A stretch of 64,000 bases of DNA from Bedellia somnulentella (GCA_963576735.1 OY755173.1:19438873-19502872), one strand, 5' to 3'. Shown: positions 55,501 to 63,855, counted from the stretch's first letter. Translations and numbers: made by a program. The notes: generated by a model from the sequence alone, not told the origin.

Positions 55501-58500
55501 GAGACAACAGGGCCACCGGTTTATGCGCGAGTAAGGACGCTTCCGCCTGACCGCTACAAAAAGGTACGTGACGAATTTTTATTAATGCAGGAGATGGGAA
55601 TCTGTCGCCCGTCTAAAAGTGCGTGGGCGAGCCCGCTTCACGTAGTCCCTAAGAAGGACGGGAAAATTCGGCCGTGTGGAGACTATCGGGCGCTGAACGC
55701 TATCACAAAACCAGATAGATACCCAATACCGCACCTAAAGGATTTTACTTACATGCTGGCTGGTAAGACGATATTTTCCCGAATCGACATAAATAGGGCT
55801 TATCATTTTATTAAGGTGGCTCCGGACGATGTAGCAAAGACAGCTATAATTACGCCGTTTGGTTTGTACGAGTTTCCGTGCATGACCTTCGGACTGCGAA
55901 ACGCAGCTCAAACCTTCCAGAGGTTTATGAACAATACCGTTTTACAAGACTTATTCGCCAAGCAAGAGGTAGGTAGAGATGAGTCATCTTTCGTCTTTTG
56001 CTATATCGACGATATAATGGTCGCTAGTACGTCCAAGGAGGAACACAAACGACACCTAGAAGCAGTATTCGCGAGCTTAGAGCGGTATGCACTCACAATT
56101 AACTTAGGGAAATGTAGTTTCGGTCAGAATAAATTGGAATTTCTAGGCTACGAGGTATCGCCACAGGGCATCAAACCACTGGATGAAAAAGTACAGGCGA
56201 TTGTTAATTTCCCTAAACCACATACAGTGGAACAATTAAGAAGGTTCTTGGGGATGATCAACTTTTACCGCCCGCATTTACCTAGAGCCGCACAATACCA
56301 GTCTGAACTCAGTATTTACTTTAATAACGCAAAAAAAAAAGACAAAACGGCTATTGTATGGACGGAAAAGGCTAACCATGCGTTCGAGCAGTGTAAGGTA
56401 GGGCTACAGCGTGCAGCGATACTTTCGTATCCAGAATCAGGTAAGCCCCTAGCCATTATGGCCGATGCCAGTAATAATTGTGTAGGTGGAGTTTTGCAAC
56501 AGGAAATTAATGGCAAATGGGCCCCCTTAGGTTTTTTTTCGAAGAAAATGACTGAGACGCAACAGAAATACTCTACCTACGACAGGGAGTTATTAGCGGT
56601 GTATCTTTCTCTACAGCATTTCCGTAACATGTTCGAGGGACGAGAATTGATTGTTTTTACAGACCACAAACCATTAACATACGCCTTTGCTAAACAAAGT
56701 ACAGAGAAAGAGACACCAAGGCGAACAAGACAATTATTGTACATCAGCGAATTTACAACGGACATAAGGTACCAGGTCGGTTCTAGTAATTACGTTGCTG
56801 ATTGTTTATCGAGAATTGAAACAGTGCAATGTCCGAATGTACTCGATTTCGAAGAAGTGGCGTGCGCTCAAAAGTATGATCAACAACTCGAACAGCTTTT
56901 ATCAGTAAGTAATCCGAGCTTTGAGTTGAAGCGGATCGAGTTGCCCGGGTCAGATACAACCATACTTTGCGAGGCGACGACTGGTAAGTTGCGACCTTAT
57001 CTACCGGCACAATTTAGGCGCGCGGCTTTCGATGCAATTCACAACATCAGTCATCCCGGCGTGCGTACCACCAGGAAGTTAGTTTCTGATAAGTATTTCT
57101 GGCCAAGTATGAATAAGGACTCAGGAGCGTGGGCGAAAACTTGTATGTCATGCCAAAAGTCAAAAATCACAAGACACACTACTTCAGAGCTTGGCTCGTA
57201 TCAACCGGTGGATAGGATGGAGCACGTCAACATCGATATTGTGGGACCACTACCTACAACAGCTGATGGGTATAGGTACTTACTGACAATGATTGACAGA
57301 AGGTCCGGGTGGATAGAAGCATGCCCATTAAAAGATATATGCGCAAAAACAGTAGCTAAAGCTTTCTACAGTGAGTGGATCTCGCGGTATGGTTGCACTG
57401 TAAGTATAACAAGTGACCAGGGAAGACAGTTTGAGAGCCGCCTCTTCGGGGAGCTCATGGTATTCCTAGGTATTAAAAAGAGCCGTACCACAGCTTACCA
57501 TCCTCAGTGCAATGGAGCGATAGAGAGATGGCATAGGTCGCTGAAGGCTGCATTGATGGCAAGGTTAGCAGGGACCTCTTGGTTAGATGAACTACCTACA
57601 GTTTTGTTAGGTTTACGCGCCGCACCTAGAAACGACACCGGGGTGAGCGCGGCGGAGTTAACGTTCGGGCGTACTCTAGTATTACCGGGTGAGTTTTTTG
57701 ATACGTCAAAGCAAGGACCGAAAGAAGATGAAGAGTACGTGCGTCAGTTGCGCGATGGAATAAGGAGCTGCAGGCTCAAGTCACAGCAGCACCGGGACAC
57801 ACGAACAACGTTCGTGCACCCGGATCTAGCAACTTGTAAAAAGGTATTCATTAGAAACGATGCAGTCCGCGCCCCTTTGCAGAGACCGTACACTGGCCCA
57901 TACACAGTACTAGAGCGGAAAGATAAGTACTATGTTTTAAAAATTGCGAATAAACCTCACACTGTTTCCATCGACCGACTTAAGCCTGCGTATTTACTTA
58001 GCCCTGAGATATCGAACCAATTACCACTATTGCCGCCAACGCAAAGTGAGACTGTGTCAACAAAGAATGATGTTATTTGCGAGCCTTCGGTATTAGACAA
58101 TAGAACCCTAGCATTAAGGCCTATTATTAAGAAACAAGACCAGCCGGTCAAAGTCTCACGTTCCGGCAGAATTATAAAAAAACCAGTAAGATTTGCAGTA
58201 TAAGCACGCACGTGGAAGCATACATTATAATGTAGATATTCTTTATTTAGTTATTGCACAATATAATTAGTAGGTCAAATAATCAATAATATAAACTGTT
58301 TTGTATTCATTGTTGTCGCATAAACTTTTGTAAAACAGCGCAATTAGTATCAGTATGGGGAAGTCTCAAAGCAAGGAAATTATTATCGCACAAAACGCGA
58401 GTGCGAGTGCCGCAGGCAATTTCGAGACCCAAGTTAAACAACTAACTATTGTGTCGTGTGTTGCTCTAGCTTTGGTGTTACTGGCGATCTTATATTTTGG

Positions 58501-59605
58501 GTATCAAAGGTGTAATGCAAGAACCAAAAATTGGATTGGAAAACAGATGCAAGCATACGCGGGCCAAGCTCAACCCGTGGGCACCGCTCAAGCAACAACG
58601 CCGCATAAAGTTGTATTCACGGCATAGAGTGTAACTGTTTAATTTAAACCTATACGTGGTTATTTCTCAAGTATATATGTGTAATTTAATTTAATTTTTA
58701 AAAATGTATAAATAAGGTACTCTCGTGTCTCATAATCGTGTTAAATAAATTCATGTTAGTTATAATATATTAAACATAAGTTTTATCATAATCATGCAAT
58801 GTATCAGTTGGCAGGCACCACCTAGCTAGGAATTTGCTGATTGTAATAAGATACGTCAACTGTTATGTTATAATAAGTAACTTAGCGAAGGTACAGTCCA
58901 AGTTAAAATGTGGTCAATTATTTTTATTTGTCATTTATTATGTTTGTTTTTTGGGTTGTTAATTTCCAAAAATCTTAAGGGGGGCTAGTGTAGCGTCAGC
59001 GTTTCTGTGTAACACGCGGCGACGTATCGTTTAGTTAGTCAGTCGTTTTACCGGTAGCGTCTCGGGTGCCCGCCGACGTAATCTAAATAGGTTTAATTGA
59101 TAATATACAGTGACTTAACTTTATCCTGTGTTGTTATTTATCGAACAATAATATCCCCTAAAATCTCAAGCCGTATCGCACAACTATCACCTAAAAAGCA
59201 ACAATTCCCGTATTCGCCTTTACGCAGGTAAAAAGGTTTAGTGCTATTCTAACCTAACACTACGCAGCATCCCTAATGAAATCAATTCCAATTTCCAGAC
59301 GGAGCTTTATGGCATAAAATGGCGTAAGCTCGTTTGGGGCGAGACGACAAGCGGTGGCGGCGGCGACGACGGCTCGGCCCCGTTGGCCGACCCGGTGATC
59401 AGCAGCTATGCGCGCTGCCTGGCCGGCGACATCCTGTGCGTGTGGCGGCGCGTGCCGGCCCCGCAGAACACCGACAACATCTACGAGATCAGCGCGCCGT
59501 CGCCGCCGCCGCTGTCGCTTCGGGCCGCCAAGGAACTCTGGATATTCTGGTACGGCGAGGAGCCCGACTTGAACGGGCTCGTCGCACCAGAATTACTGGC
59601 TAGCC
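38161..59605 (+). CDS. skd: MED13 (skuld), Mediator kinase-module subunit, exons 1-2 (3' part off window)
   Basis: Exon 1 (38161-38229) and exon 2 (59299-59605) join in phase 0 to give 125 codons plus one base. [15 protein letters not shown] joins [13 protein letters not shown], then [17 protein letters not shown] and [16 protein letters not shown]. This is the conserved MED13 N-terminal domain as I know it, with the SLEDC, GIKW and ELWIFW motifs. MED13 links CDK8, cyclin C and MED12 to core Mediator and represses or tunes transcription. Compared with the vertebrate protein there is Gly/Asp- and Pro/Ser-rich extra sequence inside exon 2. Intron 1 is 21 kb and hosts an intact Gypsy element. 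Confidence 0.9.
38230..40340 (+). other. MED13 intron 1, proximal part
   Basis: Includes a GC-rich stretch at 38820-39300 (CTGACGCGTCGCACATATCG, GCATCTGTCGCGCCGTCGCG) that may be part of the promoter domain. No repeat recognised. Confidence 0.4.
40341..40560 (-). mobile_element. SINE-B copy, old
   Basis: ATCCCCAAAGGGTTGGCAGA, TACTTCTGAACATCACTTGA and TTTCCCTCACCATTATCAAG. The tRNA head is lost. Confidence 0.65.
40733..40952 (-). mobile_element. SINE-A copy
   Basis: CCCTAGATGGGGTAACCAGA to CAAGCCGGCACTACACAGC. The tail is missing. Confidence 0.78.
40953..42212 (+). other. MED13 intron 1, no gene recognised
   Basis: AT-rich. A minus-strand ORF around 41890-42090 matches nothing I know. Confidence 0.35.
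42213..42440 (+). mobile_element. SINE-A copy
   Basis: GTAGAGTTGGCTTAAAATAG to TATATCCGTGAGTATATGTA. A small internal deletion removes TTGGGGC. Confidence 0.8.
42878..43010 (+). mobile_element. SINE-A remnant
   Basis: TGTGTGATGTCGGTTTAGAA followed by weak similarity up to AGCGACCCATCAAG. Confidence 0.45.
43537..43756 (-). mobile_element. SINE-A copy, diverged
   Basis: AATATACTCACGGTCATAAA to GCCGTCACTACACAGC. Confidence 0.75.
44378..44586 (+). mobile_element. SINE-A copy with internal deletion
   Basis: Head GCTGTGTAGTGTCGGCTTAG, then a deletion of about 40 bp, then an intact 3' half and a TATGTATGTATGTATG tail. Confidence 0.82.
44587..45680 (+). other. MED13 intron 1, no gene recognised
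   Basis: It includes a GC-rich perfect hairpin at 45362-45390 (GACCCGGGGG and CCCCCGGGTC, 9-base loop). Confidence 0.35.
45684..45806 (+). mobile_element. Small MITE, intact copy
   Basis: AACACGAGCGCTATTTTATC to AAAAGGTCGCTCGTACT. The same sequence is split into two parts at 16750-16800 and 17440-17545. Confidence 0.6.
46088..46200 (-). mobile_element. SINE-A partial copy
   Basis: ATACATATACTCAGGCCAGA and GGTGATGGGTCTCCCATTAA. Confidence 0.55.
46440..46710 (+). repeat. Insect interspersed repeat containing (TGTC)n
   Basis: (GTCT)n at 46502-46533, then ACTACTCGACGGATTTTAAC and GAAACTTGGTACAATTATTC. This is a familiar non-coding repeat. The ORF over it is not a gene. Confidence 0.6.
47320..47362 (+). 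repeat. 3' end of a common lepidopteran repeat
   Basis: GCTACCCGTGCGAAGCTGGG followed by TTTATAATATTAGAATAG. SINE-B inserted right at its end. Confidence 0.5.
47369..47732 (+). mobile_element. SINE-B, full length, 9-bp target duplication
   Basis: TAGAATAGA at 47360-47368 and 47733-47741. The head is GCGACATGATAGTCCAGTGG and the tail TTATGTTATGTTATG. It is very similar to the copy at 16837, so the family was active recently. Confidence 0.9.
48008..48123 (+). mobile_element. SINE-B 3' fragment
   Basis: CAAAACGCGAGTACTCTGAA to GGGATATGCGGCGTTAACGT. Confidence 0.7.
48124..49004 (+). other. MED13 intron 1, little recognised
   Basis: Contains only a probable RTE-like scrap at 48775-48860 (minus strand: GAGAGTTTTGTCCAAATTGT, AGCGATCAACAGTAA). 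Confidence 0.35.
49005..49200 (+). mobile_element. SINE-C copy, old
   Basis: A tRNA-like head (CCATGGCCTAGGGGTAAAAC) and a body with GAGATTTAACCCAGATTGTG, matching the better copy at 63389. Confidence 0.6.
49861..50451. mobile_element. Fold-back DNA element FB1, copy 2
   Basis: Same ends and body as 3173-3781 (ATGTCGTGGCCATATCGTAG, TTAGTTGGCCACATCGAGAA). The two copies are roughly 90 percent alike by eye. Confidence 0.82.
50452..53640 (+). other. MED13 intron 1, distal unique part
   Basis: No ORF or repeat that I can name. A cluster of promoter-like motifs lies at 50828-50900. Confidence 0.35.
50828..50900. promoter_or_regulatory. CRE plus inverted CCAAT cluster (possible intronic promoter)
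   Basis: A perfect palindromic CRE TGACGTCA at 50828-50835, ATTGG at 50866-50870 (CCAAT on the other strand) and CACGTCAC at 50898. GC-rich pyrimidine-rich sequence follows to 51060. This resembles a promoter, but no exon can be shown. Confidence 0.35.
53760..53828 (-). mobile_element. SINE-A remnant, left of the Gypsy insertion
   Basis: AGAAATTGAGTTACAATCAT to GGATGATGATCT aligns with AAATTGAGTGGGGAAAAG and GGTGATGGGTCT of SINE-A. It continues on the other side at 59163. Confidence 0.6.
53825..53828. repeat. Gypsy target site duplication, left (ATCT)
   Basis: ATCT directly precedes the 5' LTR and is repeated at 59163-59166. Confidence 0.88.
53829..54002 (+). repeat. Gypsy 5' LTR
   Basis: Starts TGTAGCGTCAGCG and ends ATATCCCCTAAA. 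The end is AA instead of the usual CA; its position is set by the target duplication and by the PBS one base further on. Confidence 0.9.
54004..54021 (+). other. Primer binding site
   Basis: TGGTGACCCCAGACAAGT begins with the obligatory TGG one base after the LTR. Which tRNA it matches was not determined. Confidence 0.75.
54152..54976 (+). CDS. gag: Gypsy gag
   Basis: 274 codons, ATG at 54152 (the first ATG after the PBS that opens a long frame) to TAG at 54974. It forms the capsid of the virus-like particle. The N-terminal half contains the capsid-type pattern [17 protein letters not shown], with [16 protein letters not shown] and [12 protein letters not shown], as in other insect Gypsy Gags. 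A basic Arg/Ser-rich segment (residues about 215-240) precedes a single zinc-knuckle-like motif, C-x2-H-x9-C-x3-C, near residues 248-265. The last codons form the slippery heptamer. Without frameshifting Gag ends here. Confidence 0.92.
   Translation: MAETDKTAPSVVKVEDAGLAALSLSARIPEFWMDQPKVWFIQFEAIIEPQKTSDQAKYNAVVAKLGKEAIQQVTDILIEPPAENKYNHLKARLLHVYEESENRQIQKLIGEMELGEQKPTQLLRRMRDLARGKVNDETLSVLWQNLLPASVRGVLAVTETNDLNRLATIADKVLESSKTAHISEITPQCNTSGSSEILAEIAKLSARLSRMESNVRSRPRSRGGDGRSRSGSRSAVGRRRDDPNWLCFYHFRFRERASKCVQPCSWQNNTNQGN
54889..58203 (+). CDS. pol: Gypsy pol: protease, reverse transcriptase, RNase H, integrase
   Basis: The frame is open for 1,104 codons. The first 26 or so overlap gag and are probably not used; translation enters at 54970 by -1 slippage. 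In order: aspartic protease (LVDSGA, Asp62; ILGADFL about 127); RT ([20 protein letters not shown], the [10 protein letters not shown] box about 297-306, catalytic YIDD 372-375); RNase H (Asp526, Glu567, Asp592, Asp638); integrase with HHCC zinc (His718, His722, Cys752, Cys755), DDE residues Asp783, Asp843 and Glu879, and a GPY/F module ([12 protein letters not shown]) near 1030. No chromodomain is seen. All catalytic residues are present, so the enzyme looks active. The stop is TAA at 58201. Confidence 0.95.
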   Translation: MFLPFPIQREGVEVCSTVQLAEQHQSGKLDSTQSSTVGDCASIQNHRLSVQDKESGLYFLVDSGAIVSVLPRSKCLSNNVAPQKYELFAANGSRIKTYGLKTLTLNLGLRRAFRWAFIICDVSQPILGADFLYHFKLTVDVYARKLVDTVTNLGVAAKVVSGHEQAVKTVCESHPYYDILSKYPELTKPISFKEPSRHNVLHHIETTGPPVYARVRTLPPDRYKKVRDEFLLMQEMGICRPSKSAWASPLHVVPKKDGKIRPCGDYRALNAITKPDRYPIPHLKDFTYMLAGKTIFSRIDINRAYHFIKVAPDDVAKTAIITPFGLYEFPCMTFGLRNAAQTFQRFMNNTVLQDLFAKQEVGRDESSFVFCYIDDIMVASTSKEEHKRHLEAVFASLERYALTINLGKCSFGQNKLEFLGYEVSPQGIKPLDEKVQAIVNFPKPHTVEQLRRFLGMINFYRPHLPRAAQYQSELSIYFNNAKKKDKTAIVWTEKANHAFEQCKVGLQRAAILSYPESGKPLAIMADASNNCVGGVLQQEINGKWAPLGFFSKKMTETQQKYSTYDRELLAVYLSLQHFRNMFEGRELIVFTDHKPLTYAFAKQSTEKETPRRTRQLLYISEFTTDIRYQVGSSNYVADCLSRIETVQCPNVLDFEEVACAQKYDQQLEQLLSVSNPSFELKRIELPGSDTTILCEATTGKLRPYLPAQFRRAAFDAIHNISHPGVRTTRKLVSDKYFWPSMNKDSGAWAKTCMSCQKSKITRHTTSELGSYQPVDRMEHVNIDIVGPLPTTADGYRYLLTMIDRRSGWIEACPLKDICAKTVAKAFYSEWISRYGCTVSITSDQGRQFESRLFGELMVFLGIKKSRTTAYHPQCNGAIERWHRSLKAALMARLAGTSWLDELPTVLLGLRAAPRNDTGVSAAELTFGRTLVLPGEFFDTSKQGPKEDEEYVRQLRDGIRSCRLKSQQHRDTRTTFVHPDLATCKKVFIRNDAVRAPLQRPYTGPYTVLERKDKYYVLKIANKPHTVSIDRLKPAYLLSPEISNQLPLLPPTQSETVSTKNDVICEPSVLDNRTLALRPIIKKQDQPVKVSRSGRIIKKPVRFAV
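54967..54973 (+). promoter_or_regulatory. -1 ribosomal frameshift slippery heptamer
   Basis: G-GGA-AAC in the gag reading frame, a canonical X-XXY-YYZ site, immediately followed by the gag stop TAG. A one-base back-slip puts the ribosome exactly in the pol frame. Confidence 0.88.
54983..55029 (+). promoter_or_regulatory. H-type pseudoknot stimulating the frameshift
   Basis: Stem 1 is CGCAGTCG (54983-54990) with CGACTGCG (55002-55009), 8 bp, perfect. Its loop contains ACGGTGG (54994-55000), which pairs perfectly with CCACCGT (55023-55029), 7 bp. The spacer from the heptamer is 9 nt and the loops are 3, 1 and 13 nt, all in the known range. Confidence 0.85.
58355..58627 (+). CDS. Gypsy ORF3: predicted myristoylated single-pass membrane protein in env position
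   Basis: 90 codons, ATG at 58355 and TAG at 58625. The start MGKSQSKE fits the N-myristoylation rule (Gly2, Ser6, Lys7). A hydrophobic segment [20 protein letters not shown] (residues about 37-56) is a likely transmembrane helix, followed by [14 protein letters not shown], a short basic stretch, and a Gln/Ala/Thr-rich tail. There is no signal peptide, furin site or fusion peptide, so it is not a normal envelope protein. It sits 151 bp after pol. A possible splice acceptor (CTTTTGTAAAACAG) lies just upstream. Function unknown; I have an uncertain memory of similar small ORFs in other insect elements. Confidence 0.75.
   Translation: MGKSQSKEIIIAQNASASAAGNFETQVKQLTIVSCVALALVLLAILYFGYQRCNARTKNWIGKQMQAYAGQAQPVGTAQATTPHKVVFTA
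58628..58976 (+). other. Gypsy 3' non-coding region
   Basis: 349 bases between ORF3 and the polypurine tract, AT-rich, with AATAAA at 58744. No ORF. Confidence 0.6.
58977..58984 (+). other. Polypurine tract
   Basis: AAGGGGGG, four bases before the 3' LTR. Short but in the expected place for plus-strand priming. Confidence 0.75.
58989..59162 (+). repeat. Gypsy 3' LTR
   Basis: Identical base for base to the 5' LTR over 174 bp. Confidence 0.93.
59163..59166. repeat. Gypsy target site duplication, right (ATCT)
   Basis: Matches 53825-53828. Confidence 0.88.
59163..59275 (-). mobile_element. SINE-A remnant, right of the Gypsy insertion
   Basis: CAAGCCGTATCGCACAACTA through AGTGCTATTCTAACCTAACA and CTACGCAGC. 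It ends 24 bp before MED13 exon 2. Confidence 0.7.
59299..59605 (+). CDS. skd: MED13 coding exon 2
   Basis: Acceptor CCAATTTCCAG, donor GCTAGCC|GTGAGT; 102 codons plus one base. Very GC-rich compared with its surroundings. GIKWRKLVW and [16 protein letters not shown] are diagnostic. Confidence 0.92.
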
Positions 59606-62078
59606 GTGAGTATTGCTTTATGTTTATTAGGATTAGTATTTATTTCCGGTATCATAGTAATCTTTTGATGCAAACAATTATCGATTTCTAGAAGATTTAG
59701 AATGATTTGTGACGTATAGTTGAGGTCTAATAAATTCGCTCGCCAAAAGCATTTGACACAATATTTTCCCGCTCATTCCCGAATTTTCATTCTCCGCCTC
59801 GACAATCTTGTAAATGCTAAGTACCGGCGGCGTCACAATCGCCGCATCTCGAATGAGTGATGAGGCGGGCCTGGCTCGATAGAGGCTGCGTTGCCATGGC
59901 GACGCGCACCCGCCAGCCGCGCTACTTTTGTTGTATGTTTCCAGAAACACCCTGTTGTGTCGCTTAATCGAACTCGCATTTGCAATGTTCACGTAATACT
60001 TAGCTACCTTGTTTCCTTGTGAAACTTATCCTTGTACATGGCTTCATATTATTAAAATTTCTGTGATACTAGCTGTCCTAATGCACTTTTTGCCTTAATA
60101 TGTAATATCAGTTAGATACCGATAATTCGCAACAGAAAATTGACCATTAAGGGAGTCTACTGTATGAAACTCGTCAAACTATTAACTCAACATAGTTGAC
60201 CTATATTGTTTCCATAAAATCGCTGCGGGTCGACACGAATGAGGGGCGACCTGTCCCTTACTACTTGCGGACATACTCTATGATGATTTCCGTCTCTTTC
60301 ATATTGTAGACTCGGTATGGGTATTTTTTTTAATTTCTTTACGTATTTGCCAAAGTTTTTTTGGTGTTTCGATATCCTAAAATTGGTTTCCCTAAAGACC
60401 CCTTACTAAGTTAATTCAATCTAATAACTTAGTGATAAAAGTATGGAGTATATTTTTTTAAACTCTTCTCCTGACATTATCTTCACTTCTATCCTTTTTT
60501 CCGGAACCGGAAAAACATAAATCATTAATCCCACTAAACGTATGCGGCCATAGTAGGGCTCGTTACCTCTGTGCGTGTAATAGAAATGTGCTAACGTCTG
60601 AGCCGTGTGATGGCACTGTTGATTGATTTAACGTGATTACTCGATTCGAGGGGACGTTTGCATAACCAGCCACTCACCCTCCGCTTATTTGGAATAGCTG
60701 GTAAATGTTTATAATTGTTTTGCCCTACGGGAGCAACTGCTGTAATTATTGCAGCAAATCTCTTTATGCTAAAGATTTGACGGGTTACAATTACAGCAGT
60801 AAGCAAACAATTCGTGATAAAAGTGGTACTTCAACTACTTTATTTAAAATAAAGGTAAAATTCAAAAGGCGTAAGGAAATATTTTTAATTGAAAAGGTGG
60901 TTTGGTTACACATTTTATAAAGGTCATATTAAACTTTTTATTTATTATTATCTAAATGTCCCAGTAAACTTATTTAAAAGAGATATTTAAGAGCTTCATA
61001 AAAAGTTCGCATATCCCGAAAATTATCCACAAAAGATCGTCAACAACAATCACGCTTAAAATAACTGTTCATGGCTGTAATGTTACTCAAATAGCCATAT
61101 GCGCATAAAATCGTCACATTAATTTTATGCTCGGTTCATAATTAAAGGCGTTTAATGTAACAAGTATCTGTCTTGTTACACCCAAAATGATTTTGAACCT
61201 TCGAGCTGGTTTCGGAAAGGTGAAAATCGAGTGTGAGGAGTAGTATGCGCAGAGAAGACCACGCCTTCGACCGCCTTGGACGAAGACACGGCAATATTTA
61301 CAAGTACACTCGACAAAAAGATGGTTAGTTAGCGACGAGGTTGCCAAATATTCATTCAAGATTAGCTGATGTTGCGATGTGATAACTATTGTTGCTATGC
61401 TAATTTTCAACGTTAAAATTTGTGTTTTATATCGTCGTCGACAGTAACCGTATCAAAAATTTAACCATTTGCTATGACAATACATTAAGTCTCATGCAGC
61501 AACAGCAATTACTTTGAATTTAAAGATAATGATAATTGTTAGTATACTGTCACTTGTTAACACTAAGTCGACTGATACACCAACGAAATGTGGCATACCT
61601 ACCGACTTGAATGCTAATCACAACATTTTCTTCAAACTTTTGTCAAAGATGTGCCCTTATGTTATTTTTTATTTTTCTACCAAATACCAAACCAATACTT
61701 CAGACGAGTCAGACTTGCGCACTATGGGATTTGTGGTTTATATGGTTGTCAATTAATATCCTGCAAAAAATATATTTTGACGGACGGTCACATAGCTTGG
61801 TTCTTTTCTAAGCCGGCACCACATAAATATTTCGAAAACATTGTTAAATGTTACATGAATCATTATGAACCCTGTCGGTTAAAGCTAGAATCTAGCTTGC
61901 ACAATAAAGTCATACTGGACGCGCGTGCGCAAGAGCCAAATATTTTTATCATTTCAAGTAGTCGTCTCTTTATTTGCACTGAAGTTGCATCCCATTAATA
62001 GATCAAATGATCTCATATTCAAAAATAAATCTGATTAATGGTAATGAAGCACGAGACAATCGTACTAAGTGGCAGTAG
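59606..62078 (+). other. MED13 intron 2, no gene recognised
   Basis: AT-rich. ORFs at 61514-61998 are short and match nothing I know. Confidence 0.35.
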
Positions 62079-62092
62079 ATTAGATTGTCTAT

Positions 62093-62222
62093 TAAATAAA
62101 GAATAAATAAAGGAAAGAAAAATTTCGACACAGGCGGGAAAAAAAAAATTTCTTTCCTTTATTTATTCTTTATTTATTAGTAATAATCCCCACATGAGGT
62201 TTTCATGAACAAAAAGATATAA
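62093..62222. mobile_element. Fold-back retroposon (family D) with 14-bp target duplication
   Basis: ATTAGATTGTCTAT lies at 62079-62092 and 62223-62236. The left arm AATAAAGAATAAATAAAGGA is mirrored by TCCTTTATTTATTCTTTATT on the right, with a remnant GACACAGGCGGGA between, then the usual 3' part CCCCACATGAGGTTTTCATG. Confidence 0.8.
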
Positions 62223-62236
62223 ATTAGATTGTCTAT

Positions 62237-62598
62237 GTCGGTGTATGTGGTGTGTGTATAATTTAGTGTCACGAATCGAATGACCCATCATCGTACTCCT
62301 TAGCACATATTCTCTCTAGTATCCCTTGAGTTGTGACCACAGGATGTACTATGGATAGATGTTATATGAACAATCCATTTTTTAAAAACCTTTTTTTCTG
62401 AAGAATATTATGTGTAAAGCTCAATCCTCTATCTTTTGATAAGTCTGTAATAGTAGGTAATAGTTCTGTTTGGATCGCACGTAACTTCCGCGCGTTCAAT
62501 CCATTTGACCTTGCGATTTCATTAAGGCGGCCAAATACCATTTGCACAACTGTTTGATGCGACCATGCCTATGGTAATTACGATACTAATAGACTATT
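62237..62598 (+). other. MED13 intron 2, unassigned
   Basis: A minus-strand ORF (62362-62547, MQMVFGRLNEIARSNG) could be a transposon scrap but I do not recognise it. Confidence 0.3.
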
Positions 62599-62599
62599 C

Positions 62600-62715
62600 A
62601 TACATACATACATATATACACGACCATAAATCTCAAAAAGGGGTAGTCAAAGCTTTAAAGCTAAAAACTCCTCAGCCACATTTGGAAGTTGATAGGGGTA
62701 CCATATGCTAGAAAT
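62600..62715 (-). mobile_element. SINE-A partial copy
   Basis: ACATACATATATACACGACC and CTCCTCAGCCACATTTGGAA. Confidence 0.65.
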
Positions 62716-62737
62716 AAAGTATCGATGGTTTAAGACT

Positions 62738-62977
62738 GCCGTGAAGTGTCGGCTTAGAATTTCGCTAAACCCGTTTCTACCGATGGGTGTACGTAAGAGG
62801 CGACTAACGGTATTGGGGCTTTTAAGGAATTTTTGGGCGATGCAGTTGGAGACCCATCACCAACAACCATTACTTTTACCATCTTTTCCTCACTCACATT
62901 TCCAAGAGTGGCTGAGGAATTTCTAATTCCTTAGCTCTGGCTACCCCTTCTAGGGATTTATAGCCGTGAGTATATGT
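62738..62977 (+). mobile_element. SINE-A copy, well preserved
   Basis: GTGAAGTGTCGGCTTAGAAT to AGCCGTGAGTATATGTTATG. It lies head to tail-inverted beside the partial copy at 62600. Confidence 0.85.
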
Positions 62978-63388
62978 TATGTTATGGTTTAAGACTATTC
63001 GTTATTACAATACAAACAACTTGTCGATGTTGTACTATATGTGAAGTGTAATCGGAACATCCCTTTTTTATTCGCAGTTGGCCCAAATGGCTACTAAGTT
63101 GGGTTAACTAAAACTGTGCACACATATTTATACACATGTGTCATCAGCTCATCAGCTGTCATCGGGGCAAGCAAATACTATCGATCGTCACTTTGTATGA
63201 TGTTGACAAAACTCTCGTGCTTCATGCGTGCATGGTTATCTACGTGGTAATTGAGTTAATGACCTATTTATCACTCGCCCTGTTACCTTCTTTTCCACTA
63301 TCGGTAGAACAGTGGTAATGAATTTATAATATGGATATTATACTGCATCTGTGCTCTATTATACTGTATGTTACTGTATTATACTGCC
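62978..63388 (+). other. MED13 intron 2, with an RTE-like scrap
   Basis: Minus-strand similarity to the RTE-like 3' end at 63155-63232 (GAAGCACGAGAGTTTTGTCA and AAAGTGACGATCGATAGT). Otherwise nothing. Confidence 0.4.
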
Positions 63389-63720
63389 TCCGTGGTCTAG
63401 CGGTTAAGCGCGTCGTTTCAAGTACGGAGGTCTCGGGTTCGATTCCCGAGGGGTGGTAACCTTACAAATTTACTTTGTAAGATTTAACCCAGTTTGGAAG
63501 GATATTGCAGGCTTGAATCACCTGATTATCCGAAAATTTAGATGATTCCGTGCTTCGGAGGGCACGTTAAGCCGTCGGTCCCGGCTACTATTACGGTAGT
63601 AGTCGTTAGTCTGCCAACCCGCAATTGGCCAGCGTGGTAGACTATGGCCAAATCGCCCTATATAGGGTAGGCTCGAGCCCCTTGGTGAGGACATATATGG
63701 GCTGTGAGAGAGAATACTGC
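63389..63720 (+). mobile_element. SINE-C, tRNA-derived, near full length
   Basis: The head has A box TGGTCTAGCGG and B box GGTTCGATTCC. The body includes TTCGGAGGGCACGTTAAGCC and GTCGGTCCCGGCTACTATTA, a familiar lepidopteran SINE body. It ends near GAGAGAGAATACTGC. Confidence 0.8.
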
Positions 63721-63754
63721 ATCTTATAATAAAGTGCTTACTTACAAGAAGATG

Positions 63755-63855
63755 AAAATACACTTATAAATTCCTCAGTTACTTTAGGAAAAGAGGTTGT
63801 TAATTAAAATACCTTGTCGGTGATGTCTATTTGTTTCCAATAGTCTAAAAATATC
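63755..63855 (-). mobile_element. SINE-A remnant
   Basis: CTTATAAATTCCTCAGTTAC and CTTGTCGGTGATGTCTA. Confidence 0.5.

Larger units (their letters stand above)
53829..59162 (+). mobile_element. Intact Gypsy (Metaviridae) LTR retrotransposon, 5,334 bp
   Basis: Two identical 174-bp LTRs, a PBS, gag, pol in the -1 frame, a third small ORF and a polypurine tract are all in canonical order. The 4-bp duplication ATCT fits Ty3/Gypsy integrases. No stop or frameshift breaks an ORF. It inserted into an old SINE-A copy in sense orientation inside MED13 intron 1, 136 bp before exon 2. The identical LTRs imply an insertion too recent for any substitution in 174 bp. It is likely competent for transposition, though that is inference. 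Confidence 0.93.

Noticed and set aside
54028..58211. Antisense ORFs within gag and pol
   Set aside because: Shadows of the codon bias of the real sense ORFs.
61514..61998. Short ORFs, one with a signal-peptide-like start (MIIVSILSLVN)
   Set aside because: No family resemblance, non-ATG start for the longest form, and AT-rich intron context.
62362..62547. Minus-strand ORF with QMVFGRLNEIARSNG
   Set aside because: Might be a transposon scrap, but I cannot tie it to any family.
63389..63465. Functional tRNA gene
   Set aside because: The A and B boxes are good but the sequence continues into a SINE body and the acceptor stem does not close.
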